In this document: one piece after another, positions 50,858-60,115 of the stretch
Numbering within the stretch: the first letter of the stretch is position 1
Layout: each line of letters opens with the position of its first letter
DNA from: G965197675 sp965197675
Lineage (GTDB): Bacteria; Chloroflexota; Dehalococcoidia; Plut-88900
Direction: 5' to 3'
DNA length: 64,000 nt
Assembly: GCA_965197675.1 (NCBI GenBank)
Contig: OZ240221.1
Coordinates: 1,798,001 to 1,862,000, forward strand
Position numbers and translations under genes: made by a program
The notes under the pieces: generated by a model
What the model was told of the DNA's origin: nothing
The model's input: only the letters and a program-made list of their open reading frames with translations
Database searches by the model: none

Positions 50858-53755
50858 ATGCCACGCCAGACGGAGCCGAACGCCAACAATGCCTTGGGGG
50901 ACCTGCTTCGCAGCATGATGCCCCGCTGCCAGGTGCGCTCGGAGAATACCCAGACCTTCTCTAACCACCCGGGCCGCCATGCTGACGTGCTCATTACAGC
51001 TCCTGGCCGCTCCCCCGTGGTCGTCGAAGGCGAGTATGAACCCGCCCCCGAAGTGGAAAAGGACGCTTTCGACCGGTTGGGGCTAGCCGTCCAAGGCGAA
51101 CCGCGGACCATTGAGGCAGCCATCGCACTGCGCTATCCAATAGCCGTGGAGGAAGCCTACGACGTGCGGGAGGCTGTTGCCGCAGCCCGCTTTGCCTACT
51201 GCGTCCTGCACGAAGACGGCAGTCGCTTCCCCGAATCGGGATGGCTGGATGGCACCACCAGTGACCTGGCAGACCTCATCCGCCTTGTATCCGTGCCGCA
51301 GAAGGCGGTGGAACAGGCGGCTGAGACTCTTGAGGGAGGCATTGGACAAGCCGCCAATAGATTGGAAGAGATGGCCAAGCTTCGGCCTAGTGTCACCCCT
51401 GTAATTGCCCGGTTGCTAGGAATGAAAGACGTTCCGCAGACCCGTCGCATGGCCTGCGCTATCGTCGCAAACGCGATGGTCTTCCACCAGCGCATCGCAG
51501 GGATGCACGAGGAGGTGAAACCTCTGCATCTGGTGTGCGGCCCTGACGTAACAAACCCTCAAGGGGAGACGCTATCGGCCTGGGCCGCAATCCTGAAGAT
51601 AAACTATTGGCCCATCTTCGCCATCGCCAAAGACATCCTGGAACAGCTTCCCGGAAACACCGCAGCCACCATTTTGCGGGAACTACTGGAGACTGCCCAG
51701 GGAGTCGAAGCCACTGGCGTCGACAACGCCCACGACCTAACTGGGCGTATCTTCCAGAGGCTCATCACGGACCGGAAGTACCTAGCCACCTTCTACACTC
51801 TGCCCGCCTCGGCGGCGTTGCTAGCCCGGCTGGCCGTCAGCAAGGTGGACGGCATGGACTGGTCCGATGCAGACGCCATCGGCAAGCTGCGCGTTGCCGA
51901 CTTCGCTTGCGGCACAGGAGCGTTGCTCTCAGCGGTGTATGAGCAGATCGCTGCTCGCCACGACCGAGCTGAAGGCGACTCCGCCACGCTGCATTCAATG
52001 ATGATGGAAAAAGTCCTACACGGCTGCGACGTGATGCCCTCGGCCATCCACATAACCGGCTCCACGCTGTCGGGCGTCGAGCCGGCAGTCTTGTTCAACG
52101 GCTCTCATCTGTACACCATGCCCTACGGTCGGATGAAGGACAACAGCGCGATGATTGGCTCCCTGGAGCTTCTTCAGTCCTCCAACGTGCTGACGCTGTT
52201 CAACACTAGCGACCCTGCCATGCGCACCGGCAGCGCCGGCGAGGAAACCGCCACCCAGATTCGCGCCGAGATACCCGACGCAAGCTACGACCTCGTGATT
52301 ATGAACCCACCCTTTACCCGAAACGTCACTCGTGAAGGCGCATACGCTGACACGATAGCCGCAGCATTCGCAGCATTCGGAGCCAGTGACGAAGACCAGA
52401 GGCAGATGGCAAAGCGAATGGAGGTCTTGAAGAAGGACACCTGCTATCACGGCAATGCGGGCATTGCCTCCGCCTTTGCGGCATTGGCCCATAGGAAGAT
52501 CAAGCCTGGCGGCGTCCTGGCCTTGGTGCTTCCTATCTCCGCCACTGTCGGCTTGGCTTGGCAGAGTTTCCGCAAAATGCTTGCAGACCATTACACGGGA
52601 TTGACCCTACTCACCATAGCCGCCGCGGACAATGATGACCTCTCCTTCTCCTCAGACACTGGTATGGCTGAGTGCCTCGTGGTTGCCCGCAAGCTCATGC
52701 CGGACGAAACGCCCCAAGACCGGACACACTTCACGTCACTGAGCCACAGGCCTCAGGGGTTCGTTCACGCAAGCTCCCTGGCGGGCAGGCTGCTGGACGG
52801 CAGGCGGATCAGGCGCATTGAGGACGGTCCTTATGGGGCTACGCCCCTGACAGTAGGAGAGGAGTTGGCCGGCGGGACCATAACCACCCCTCGGAGTGAA
52901 GACGGGGAGAGCTGGGGCGCGGTGCGTCTGTCCGACTACTCTCTGGCCCAGACCTCCTACGCCTTGGCGCAATCAAAGTTGTGGCTCCCCGGCAGCGCGG
53001 CCTCAGTTGATTTGAGGATGACTTCACTGAACCACTTAGGAAACCTTGGAACATACCATCTCGATATCATTGGCCCGGCCCCGCGAGGACCCTTCAATAA
53101 GATAGCCCCCAGTCCTACGGCAACCTACCCTTCTTTGTGGAATCATAATGCTCAGAATGAGACCAGGATCGTGTGTGACCCCGATTCCCAGCTTCAAGTC
53201 AGGCAAGGGATGGAGGAGAAGGCAGCCCATGTTTGGGCCACCGCCAGCCGCTCACATCTGAACCTTGACTTTAGGTTCAATTCTCAGCCGTTGACGGCCG
53301 CATTCACGAAGCGAGCTAGCTTAGGTGGCCGGGCGTGGCCGAATGTTATCTTTAGTGACAAGCGGTTTGACTATGCTTTCGTAGTTTGGGCAAATTGCAC
53401 ATTGGGGCTGCTGTGTTCTTGGTGGCATTCTAATCGCCAGGTTGCCGGACGAGGAACGACTACAATAACAGCAGCGCCGTCAATGCCTGTGCTGGATCTC
53501 CGCGCCCTGACCGATGAGCAGTTTTACGCGGCTGAGGCCATCTTCAACGAGGTGGGCGACAAGGAACTCAAGCCCGCCTACCTCGCGGACGCAGACCCCA
53601 ACCGGGCGCTCTTGGACCGGCGGGTGGTCTGCGACCTCCTGGGCTTCGACGAGGAGGTGTACGTTGCGGTGCGACACCTGGCCGCCAAGTGGTGCGCTGA
53701 GCCATCGGTGCATGGAGGCAAGGCACGTCCGAAGGGCACCAAGCCGATAAGCTAG
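50858..53755 (+). CDS. Large N6-adenine DNA methyltransferase (type IIG-like)
   Basis: 965-residue methyltransferase. The SAM motif is VADFACGTGALLSAVYEQI (about residue 345) and the catalytic motif is LVIMNPPFTRN (about 480), both in the order of gamma-class N6-adenine MTases. The first 100 residues contain ADVLITAPGRSPVVVEGEYE, with Asp and E-x-E spaced as in PD-(D/E)XK domains, so this may be a combined nuclease-methyltransferase. The last third is probably target recognition. No helicase, specificity or restriction gene is adjacent, which also fits a self-contained enzyme. The ATG at 50858 is preferred over a TTG at 50849; neither has a strong ribosome site. DrmMI of class-1 DISARM is an alternative, but a DrmA-type operon is already complete with C5 methylation. 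Confidence 0.78.
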   Translation: MPRQTEPNANNALGDLLRSMMPRCQVRSENTQTFSNHPGRHADVLITAPGRSPVVVEGEYEPAPEVEKDAFDRLGLAVQGEPRTIEAAIALRYPIAVEEAYDVREAVAAARFAYCVLHEDGSRFPESGWLDGTTSDLADLIRLVSVPQKAVEQAAETLEGGIGQAANRLEEMAKLRPSVTPVIARLLGMKDVPQTRRMACAIVANAMVFHQRIAGMHEEVKPLHLVCGPDVTNPQGETLSAWAAILKINYWPIFAIAKDILEQLPGNTAATILRELLETAQGVEATGVDNAHDLTGRIFQRLITDRKYLATFYTLPASAALLARLAVSKVDGMDWSDADAIGKLRVADFACGTGALLSAVYEQIAARHDRAEGDSATLHSMMMEKVLHGCDVMPSAIHITGSTLSGVEPAVLFNGSHLYTMPYGRMKDNSAMIGSLELLQSSNVLTLFNTSDPAMRTGSAGEETATQIRAEIPDASYDLVIMNPPFTRNVTREGAYADTIAAAFAAFGASDEDQRQMAKRMEVLKKDTCYHGNAGIASAFAALAHRKIKPGGVLALVLPISATVGLAWQSFRKMLADHYTGLTLLTIAAADNDDLSFSSDTGMAECLVVARKLMPDETPQDRTHFTSLSHRPQGFVHASSLAGRLLDGRRIRRIEDGPYGATPLTVGEELAGGTITTPRSEDGESWGAVRLSDYSLAQTSYALAQSKLWLPGSAASVDLRMTSLNHLGNLGTYHLDIIGPAPRGPFNKIAPSPTATYPSLWNHNAQNETRIVCDPDSQLQVRQGMEEKAAHVWATASRSHLNLDFRFNSQPLTAAFTKRASLGGRAWPNVIFSDKRFDYAFVVWANCTLGLLCSWWHSNRQVAGRGTTTITAAPSMPVLDLRALTDEQFYAAEAIFNEVGDKELKPAYLADADPNRALLDRRVVCDLLGFDEEVYVAVRHLAAKWCAEPSVHGGKARPKGTKPIS

Positions 53756-54013
53756 TGTGGTGTATCCGTAGTTCAGTAGTAAATAAATGGGTACTCTACG
53801 CTAATCCGAATCTCCTGCCCTGTGAGGAGGGCCTGTGCGCGTGCTCTACTTAGCCCATCTGCCGCCCACTGGCGCATCAGGTCGCCGCACATCGTAGCTT
53901 TCAAGTCCATGCTGAGAAGGAACGGCGTAATGGTCGGTCTCCACTACAGAGCAGGACCGGCTTACTCCCCAACGGCAAGCTCATGAGCCCATCACTGAGA
54001 CCGTGCCCGAGTT

Positions 54014-54973
54014 CTAAGACGTAAGTTTCTGACGTCTGCTGGACTGCCATGTCTTGGCTACACCTGCGTAGCTTAACTCGACTCCGTGAGCATTCAGCGC
54101 TTCTGATACGGCGTCACAAGCAGACTCCGGCGCTGAGACCTCATTCCGGGTCGCGTTCAGACCACAGTCCACAAGGGTATGCACCGTTTGGGCAATCAAG
54201 GCATCGCGAACCTGGTTGGTGTAGGGACTTCTTCCAGACCCGACCTTCGGCAATGTCACGTTTCCTGCAGCTACTGATAAACCCCACTCGACAAGCTCAC
54301 TCGGAATTGGTTCCTGCGTCTCCAATAGGTGAGACAGCGCTTCTTGAAGTGCCTGGAAGTCCACAGGGCTAGATCGCGCCCCTTCAATCAACTCTCTCAG
54401 GCGGTCATCTCGCAATGCATGAATTGCCCGCATCTCGTAGTCATAGATGGTAGTTAGGTTTCCCTCATCGGAACGTCGAGTCCCACGGTATGGAATACGA
54501 AAAGCCATCAGACCGATAGCCAATCGAACGGACTCATCAAACGGAATGGCATCTCCCTCCTCTTCGTATCGCTTGCGCCAACCAGCGGCTATGCCGTCAG
54601 AGGCAAGTATTCGGAGTATGACGACCAGCCTCCGCAGTGCCTCAGGGTTATTGCGCATCCATTGGTTTATCTCCGCCGAGATTTGGCTGAACACAAACTC
54701 CAACCGCCGTGCTGCTTCGCGCATCACGTTCAAGACTTGAGCGCTCATTCGGTCGAGATCCTGGGCTAACTCTGGGTTATCTCTGCGCCACTGCTCGATG
54801 AATGGAGCCATGACTTCCTCAAAGTCGATTTCAGACGACGACGTTTGCAGAGAATGCAGGACCCCATGGATGTTATGCATCCGTTCGATTACGGAGCTAT
54901 CCGTTCTAGACCACTCCGAGCGTAGATATTCCCGCACTTCCTCGGAGCTTTCAAAGCGTGTCGTTTCCGTCAT
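54014..54973 (-). CDS. Hypothetical helical protein
   Basis: 319-residue protein I do not recognise. It appears all-helical, with long amphipathic stretches (EEVREYLRSEWSRTDSSVIE; EINQWMRNNPEALRRLVVIL; MRAIHALRDDRLRELIEGA), no signal peptide and no membrane segment. The end SACDAVSEALNAHGVELSYA with GVAKTW looks like a helix-turn-helix. The start is placed at 54973 because GAGGTGAG precedes the tandem ATGs; the longer frame to 55261 includes a piece that overlaps the toxin promoter. It is divergent from the RelE-type toxin gene at 55128, in the middle of defence genes, so a defence role is possible by context alone. Confidence 0.6.
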   Translation of the reverse strand: MTETTRFESSEEVREYLRSEWSRTDSSVIERMHNIHGVLHSLQTSSSEIDFEEVMAPFIEQWRRDNPELAQDLDRMSAQVLNVMREAARRLEFVFSQISAEINQWMRNNPEALRRLVVILRILASDGIAAGWRKRYEEEGDAIPFDESVRLAIGLMAFRIPYRGTRRSDEGNLTTIYDYEMRAIHALRDDRLRELIEGARSSPVDFQALQEALSHLLETQEPIPSELVEWGLSVAAGNVTLPKVGSGRSPYTNQVRDALIAQTVHTLVDCGLNATRNEVSAPESACDAVSEALNAHGVELSYAGVAKTWQSSRRQKLTS

Positions 54974-55099
54974 CATCTCACCTCGCGATAGTTTTCCTGA
55001 GTCTTGCATATGGGGCACCTCATCCGCATACGACAGAATGTTGGGTGTTCTTTCCGACGAGGGCAAAGCAACTGAGCCCCAAGCGACGAGGGTTGAATC

Positions 55100-55121
55100 A
55101 TGGTAACGCACCTGGTACCAT
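55100..55121 (+). promoter_or_regulatory. Candidate operator of the RelE-antitoxin operon
   Basis: ATGGTA-N10-TACCAT, a perfect inverted repeat seven bases before the toxin's ATG. Such sites bind HigA-like antitoxins for autoregulation. Confidence 0.5.
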
Positions 55122-55127
55122 ATTGCC

Positions 55128-55457
55128 ATGATCGAGATCAGAGAGTACATCAACGACCGAGGCCACAGTCCATTCGGTCGCTGGTTCGACGGTCTCGACG
55201 CCAAGGCAGCGGCTAGAGTGAGGACAACCCTCGCCCGCATGGAGGCTGGAAACCTGTCCAACGTAAGAGGCGTTGGAAGAGGAGTACTGGAGCGCCGTAT
55301 TCACGCAGGTCCAGGATACAGAGTCTACTTCGGCAGGGACGGAGACACCTTGATAGTCCTGCTAGGGGGTGGGACCAAGGAGCGCCAGCAGAAGGACATC
55401 GAGGATGCCCGCGGTCTCTGGCAGGAGTACAGGGATCGCAAGCAACAGGAGGTATAA
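55128..55457 (+). CDS. RelE/HigB-type toxin
   Basis: 109-residue RelE/ParE-superfamily toxin of the 'addiction module killer' type. It begins MIEIREYINDRGHSPFGRWF, has LDAKAAARVRTTLARMEAGN and ends GYRVYFGRDGDTLIVLLGGG followed by KERQQKDIEDARGLW, all landmarks of this group. The likely activity is ribosome-dependent mRNA cleavage or another translation block. The antitoxin gene follows three bases later, the HigBA order (toxin first). A palindrome just before the ATG is the probable operator. Normal length and no disruption. Its antitoxin is joined to a nuclease-like domain, which makes this pair unusual. Confidence 0.88.
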   Translation: MIEIREYINDRGHSPFGRWFDGLDAKAAARVRTTLARMEAGNLSNVRGVGRGVLERRIHAGPGYRVYFGRDGDTLIVLLGGGTKERQQKDIEDARGLWQEYRDRKQQEV

Positions 55458-55460
55458 GAG

Positions 55461-56927
55461 ATGCCACTCACCCGTGACTTCAAGGAGACTGTGCAGGCCC
55501 GTGCTGAGCGCGATCCCGCGTTTCGAGAGGAGCTGCTGAAGGAAGGCGTCGAATGCCTGCTTGCCGGGGACGTCGATGCTGGCAAGATCGTGGTGCGCGA
55601 TTACATCAACGCCACCGTTGGATTCGAAGAGCTTGGGTCTCTCACGAATAAATCGCCCAAGAGTCTGATGCGCATGTTCGGACCGTCCGGCAATCCCCAC
55701 GCCCGCAACCTTCTTGAGGTCATCAGCCGCATTCAACAGTACGAGGGCGTCCAGCTCGAAGTGAAAGCCGTTCGAGGTCTATTTGACAATAGATGGAGGA
55801 GTTATCAGGGGTTCAGGAACTCTGTTGAATCACAGTTCGCCTTTCTCGATCGGTCCGCTCAGGAGCCTGCCATCGAGACCCGAAGAATTATGCAGTCTTG
55901 GTTTGCACGGTTCCCTGACGAAAGAAAGCAGGACATTCGCGAACGCTTCCGAGCGCAAGACGACCGAGAGCACGTAGGGGCACTACTGGAACTATTCATC
56001 CACGAGATTCTTCTGCAGGTCGGTACTGAGGTGCAAGCGAATCCTGACTTGAACGGGGGCACACCCGACTTCGCAGCCACATACGAGGGGGAGACGGTCA
56101 TAGTGGAATGTACGGTGGCCCAAGATTCCAATGAGGATATCGCCGAGTCTCGAAGGTGGGGCACTTTAAAGGCAGCTATCGATTCCCTAGAGACGGGACG
56201 TTTCTCGCTGGTTGCAACCCTGTTGGCAGTTGGATCTAGACAACCCTCAGTTGGCCAGCTATGCAGCAAGATTGAAGAGCGGCTCGGCAGTCTTGACCCG
56301 GATGTGATGATTCGACAGCTTGAGCTGAGTAACTACATCCACGAGCCATTGGTGTGGCGTCGAGACGGATGGGAAGTCGCAATTGATGCCATGCCTATGC
56401 CTCCCGGATACGTTAGGGGACAAGACGAATCGGCAATTGGTTTGGAGTCCAGTGGAGGTGGATGGGACCAAGAAGACACTAGGCTCAGAAGGACGGTTGA
56501 ACGCAAAGCCAAGAGGTATCGTCCGCGCGGACAGCCCTACGTCATCGTAGTTGGTTCGGGGCGTGACCTTGCTAATGCGGACGACATGGAAACAGCCTTG
56601 TTGGGCAGAAGGGCTATCAACACAAATGTTGGTCGTGAGGGGATGTCAGTCGTTCCGGCGAGGGCGTATCAGATAGGAGGTCTGTTTGGCTCAGCGGCGC
56701 GACCACGTAAACGTAACGTCTCCGCGGTTCTCTTCAAGCCGCGCCTAAACATATGGACGGTGTGCGGTGTGGAAGATCCTTGGCGTCTAATTCGCAATCC
56801 TTGGGCCGATACTCCGCTGCCGAACGGCATGTTCCCTTTCGCAGTGGGAGATGGTGGGCGACAGCGAACCGTCAACGATGTTCTGGGATTATCCGAACAG
56901 TGGCAAACGTGGAGATACGATGTATGA
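55461..56927 (+). CDS. HigA-like antitoxin fused to a PD-(D/E)XK-like nuclease domain
   Basis: 488-residue fusion. Residues 1-105 form a complete antitoxin of the HI1420/HigA-like group: ECLLAGDVDAGKIVVRDYIN, FEELGSLTNKSPKSLMRMFG and NLLEVISRIQQYEGVQLEVK. Residues 120-490 belong to a different unnamed family: FAFLDRSAQEPA, SWFARFPDERKQDIRERF, REHVGALLELFIHEILLQVG, TPDFAATYEGETVIVECTVA, in which Glu, Asp and E-x-C/T replace the E-D-ExK nuclease core. The Lys of ExK is not visible, so catalysis is uncertain. Antitoxins of this kind normally stop after 100 residues. The DNA end of the antitoxin part is repeated after the gene (57050-57136, 84% over 87 bases). Starts three bases after the toxin. 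Confidence 0.72.
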   Translation: MPLTRDFKETVQARAERDPAFREELLKEGVECLLAGDVDAGKIVVRDYINATVGFEELGSLTNKSPKSLMRMFGPSGNPHARNLLEVISRIQQYEGVQLEVKAVRGLFDNRWRSYQGFRNSVESQFAFLDRSAQEPAIETRRIMQSWFARFPDERKQDIRERFRAQDDREHVGALLELFIHEILLQVGTEVQANPDLNGGTPDFAATYEGETVIVECTVAQDSNEDIAESRRWGTLKAAIDSLETGRFSLVATLLAVGSRQPSVGQLCSKIEERLGSLDPDVMIRQLELSNYIHEPLVWRRDGWEVAIDAMPMPPGYVRGQDESAIGLESSGGGWDQEDTRLRRTVERKAKRYRPRGQPYVIVVGSGRDLANADDMETALLGRRAINTNVGREGMSVVPARAYQIGGLFGSAARPRKRNVSAVLFKPRLNIWTVCGVEDPWRLIRNPWADTPLPNGMFPFAVGDGGRQRTVNDVLGLSEQWQTWRYDV

Positions 56928-57390
56928 CGCACGGAATCCCGTTCTTTCGTGCCAAGACTGATGACCCATCTACAGGTCATCAGTCGATATCCTCATCGTC
57001 TGCCGAGCGGGGCGATACGTTAGGGCTAGGGCTGCGCCATCCTGCGGACGGCAATCCCCACGCCTGCAACCTCTTCGAGGTAGTCAGACGCATCCAGCAG
57101 CACGAGGGCGACCAACTCGAAGTGACCGCCGTTCGATAGCAGGGAGGTCTCTGTCGCCGTTTTCGCTGTACCCAGCCCTACCGCCCAGGAGTACCGTACT
57201 GTTTGGTCGCTATTTCGCAACCGCAATGAACGACTCGGAACGCCACTGGTCCACGAGCTGTCGCTAGGCCACGACAGCGGCTGCCGGGCATGTCGAGAGT
57301 TGGCTCCCTCAGTGGATACTAGCTATCAGCCGCTGCCCAGTTCCGCCGCCCACGAGTACCGTAGCTTTTTGTTTCGATTGAATAACCGAT
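56928..57390 (+). other. Non-coding gap with antitoxin remnant and internal repeat
   Basis: Contains the antitoxin tail remnant (57020-57139) and an imperfect repeat built on CCCANGAGTACCGTA (57188 and 57349). No intact gene; it leads into the truncated recombinase. Confidence 0.4.
57020..57139 (+). pseudogene. Antitoxin C-terminal remnant
   Basis: Reads GNPHACNLFEVVRRIQQHEG and DQLEVTAVR then TAG, close to the end of the antitoxin domain at 55689-55775 (GNPHARNLLEVISRIQQYEG). 73 of 87 bases are identical, without gaps. It keeps the stop codon that the fused gene lacks. Confidence 0.65.
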
Positions 57391-58614
57391 ATCCTGGCCC
57401 AGGAAGTCACCAGGGGTATGCGGGAGGCTGCATCGAGAGGCTTCTGGATGTCCAGCGGGGCCCCCTTCGGCTACAGCAGGGTGATGGTCCAGGATGGACC
57501 CAAGAAGAGACCCAAACTGGAGCCGGGCCCCGATTCGTCCCAGGTCGTCAGGCGCATCTTTGACATGTCGGAGGCCGGAAAGTCGACGCTCGACATCGCC
57601 CGCATCCTCAACGACGAGGGCATCGCCAGCCCCAAGGGAAACCCCTGGGGCAAGACGACCCTCCACGCAATCCTCATCAACGAGACGTACACCGGCACAT
57701 TGATCTGGGGCGTGAACGCCAAGGACGGGGCCGACCCGGTGCGGGTGGACCATGCGTTTCCCGCAATTGTTTCCAAAGCCCAGTTCAACCGTGTGGTCAA
57801 GCTGATGCGCTCACGCGCGCCCAAGGTCGTCAACCCCCGCAGGGTTGCAAGTCCCTTCCTCCTCAGCGGGCTGGTCAAGTGCAAGACCTGCAGTCGTGCA
57901 CTGACCGGCCAGTACGCCAAGAGCGGCAAGTTTCCATACTACGTCTGTCAGACCCTCATGAAGCGGGGCAGCGGGTCCTGCGACACCCCGAGGCTCAACG
58001 CTCGAAGATTCGAAGAATTGGTCGTCGAGAAGATTCGCTCCAACATTCTCACCGAGGGAAACATCCGCGACCTGGTGAAGACCGTGGATGAGAAGATGGA
58101 TAGAGTGGCCGCCGAGCAGCACAAGAAGCTGGAGGCAGTAGACGCGGAACTTGAGGATGTGAAGCGGCACCTTAGCCGCATCTGGCACTTCATCGGGGAG
58201 ACCGACAATGTCGATATGGCCGACGCCGGAAACCACATAAGGGAACTCCGGCACCGGCAGGAGCTCCTTGAGGACGAGGCGTCGGCGGCCAGGGAGATTT
58301 TGACCCAGCGCAGGTCGGTCCTGGACAACGTAAACACCATCGAGGTCTACGCCAAGGAAATGAGAGACTTCCTGACCCAGAGCGAACTGACCGAGCGCAA
58401 GGCTTTCATCCAGTCGTTCGTCAAGGAGATCGCCGTCATGCCGGGCGACGCCCTTCTCAGATACACCGTGCCTATGCCAAGCGATAGCCTGATCCCAGGG
58501 AAGGCGATTGAGAAGTTGGCCTTGAACGACCCGGTACTTGTTTCAGTGCACCGGAGTCCACCACGCTTGACAAAATCAAGAACCTTCACATTGACCCTCA
58601 CCTTGGACCTGTAG
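57391..58614 (+). pseudogene. Truncated serine recombinase lacking the catalytic domain
   Basis: About 407 codons from ILAQEVTRGMREAASRGFW to the stop. It matches the intact recombinase at 34154 from its residue 140 onward: SRVMVQDGPKKRPKLEP, NDEGIASPKGNPWGK, zinc-ribbon CKTCSRAL, coiled coil, SELTERKAFIQSFVKEIAVM. The N-terminal resolvase domain with the active-site Ser is missing; the frame begins at 57388 without it, and an ATG at 57418 could only make a non-catalytic protein. The tail ends SPPRLTKSRTFTLTLTLDL. Probably the relic of a second element's integrase, though a shortened product that binds DNA cannot be excluded. Confidence 0.8.
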
Positions 58615-58736
58615 GCCGAGCCTGCTTCCCATCCCATGGAAACGAGTCCCCTGTTCTCGAGGGCAGGGGCCTTTCGCTTGTGCAGCCAAGTCTCTAGCAT
58701 AGGAGGGGCGGTCACAGTATTAATATCGCAGGGAAC

Positions 58737-59468
58737 TTGAAGTTGCAGAAGGGCAACAGGACAAGGCCAATGATCCAAGGACGCGACGAGACGATCAATG
58801 AAGCATTTGAAGTCGCCAGAGAGCAGTGCCAGGGCGACGACGATGCGTACCTTTCGAGGCTTCTGGAGACTCTGGACGGGACACTGGGGGACGCACTGGC
58901 GTTCTGCTGGGGGACGATTCGGCAGGTGGAGCGGTACGCGAATGTGCCGACCCTTTCGACCCAGTGGGACTTTGGGCTGCACCACGTCGAGGAGCACCTG
59001 CTGTTCACCGTTGCCAACGACGCCCTGTCCCACCTCGACTTGGTAGAGCGCCTATTGCATGAGCTCAATAACCTCTGCCAGCAAGACGTGACCCCGCATC
59101 TCGATGCATTGTCAATTGCTTGCCCGACGGGCTTTCGAGACCGACTACGAGAGACCCGGAACCTTCTCGCTGCACATCGCGACGAACGGGTCCTATATCG
59201 AAGGTTGACGGGTGAGCACACAGCACGCGCCATCAAAGCGTACTTGAGGCTCGGCATCGAAGTGCCTGAGGGCTCAATGGACTCGGAGATTATTGCGTAC
59301 TCGCCACCCCCTAGGGCCTCGGATGAGGAGGCCAACGAGGGAGCCTTCAGCGTCGGCCAGATCGGCGGCGGGATCGCCCACTTAGGAGAGATCACGCAGT
59401 GTATGGGGCAACTGGACAAAGCCCTCAGTTCACTGCGGCAGGACCTCTTCCCAACCCAAGAGGTGTAG
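58737..59468 (+). CDS. Hypothetical acidic helical protein
   Basis: 243-residue soluble protein without a family I know. It is mostly helical (DETINEAFEVAREQCQGDDD, FGLHHVEEHLLFTVANDALS, GFRDRLRETRNLLAAHRDER) and has a C-terminal Gly/Gln segment followed by a helix (ALSSLRQDLF). It has no membrane segment, nucleic-acid motif or catalytic signature. Start may be the TTG at 58737 (AGGGA upstream) or the ATG at 58770. A frame on the opposite strand covers the same region but has a low-complexity Ser/Arg-rich composition and is less likely. It is convergent with the CBASS pair; a defence role can only be guessed. Confidence 0.55.
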   Translation: MKLQKGNRTRPMIQGRDETINEAFEVAREQCQGDDDAYLSRLLETLDGTLGDALAFCWGTIRQVERYANVPTLSTQWDFGLHHVEEHLLFTVANDALSHLDLVERLLHELNNLCQQDVTPHLDALSIACPTGFRDRLRETRNLLAAHRDERVLYRRLTGEHTARAIKAYLRLGIEVPEGSMDSEIIAYSPPPRASDEEANEGAFSVGQIGGGIAHLGEITQCMGQLDKALSSLRQDLFPTQEV

Positions 59469-59532
59469 GGAGTACAGGCATCGGAATACCAGGTTGCGTG
59501 CCACCGCCGCAATCGACCGTATGGCCGTGACA

Positions 59533-60111
59533 TCACGCCTTGCGAAGTTTAATTGTTCCTACCTCTCCCCTTCCGCGCCCCGTGTAATAGTCGCCCTCAA
59601 GCCCTGAGCCGGTGAGCTCTAGAGTTGCCGTACCACGGTGCATCTCCATTGTGCCCGGAGCATTCGACTTGGGCTCGTTCACGTACTGGTAGGACAGCTC
59701 GGGATTGGGAAGGTCAGCGGTCCTCAGGCTGGCCGCAATGCTCCGTGAGCGAGAATGTTCACTCTCCAGCCTGACAAGCATCTTCGACCATCGCTGCAAG
59801 ATCACTACGGAAACCGAGTGGGGGCTACCACCCTGGCTGTATGAGGATTTGACCTCACCGGCCCACTTCCCATTGAGATCGGGAAGTTGGACGAGGTTGA
59901 GCTTCCTGAGCAGACCGAGCTTCCACACGGTGCGGTCAAACAACCAGTAGAGACCCGAATAAAACCCCGCAAAGGAGGGCACGCTCAACCACCACTGCGG
60001 GTCGAAGTCGATAGCGTCCAGCACGATGTGAATGATCCAAACTATCAGGATGCTGGCGGCAGCGAGCGCTACCAATACCTTCCCTTGGCCTTCTACCTCG
60101 TAGGGGTGCAT
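59533..60111 (-). CDS. cap15: CBASS effector Cap15 (2TM plus beta-barrel)
   Basis: 192-residue membrane effector of CBASS anti-phage signalling. Two N-terminal membrane segments (VLVALAAASILIVWIIHIVL and FAGFYSGLYWLFD) are followed by a beta-rich domain: LPDLNGKWAGEVKSSYSQGG, VVILQRWSKMLVRLESEHSR, GTATLELTGSGLEGDYYTGR, GTIKLRK. This matches the Cap15 cyclic-nucleotide receptor domain. Once it binds the second messenger from the CD-NTase, Cap15 is known to oligomerise and disrupt the inner membrane, killing the infected cell. It is the second gene of a two-gene operon, nine bases after the CD-NTase stop. Its ribosome site is part of a GGAGG-TAG-CCTCC hairpin that includes that stop. Confidence 0.88.
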   Translation of the reverse strand: MHPYEVEGQGKVLVALAAASILIVWIIHIVLDAIDFDPQWWLSVPSFAGFYSGLYWLFDRTVWKLGLLRKLNLVQLPDLNGKWAGEVKSSYSQGGSPHSVSVVILQRWSKMLVRLESEHSRSRSIAASLRTADLPNPELSYQYVNEPKSNAPGTMEMHRGTATLELTGSGLEGDYYTGRGRGEVGTIKLRKA

Positions 60112-60115
60112 TCGA

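Noticed and set aside
58712..59536. 274-codon frame on the minus strand
   Set aside because: Covers the plus-strand hypothetical gene; Ser/Arg-rich, no domain, so treated as shadow.
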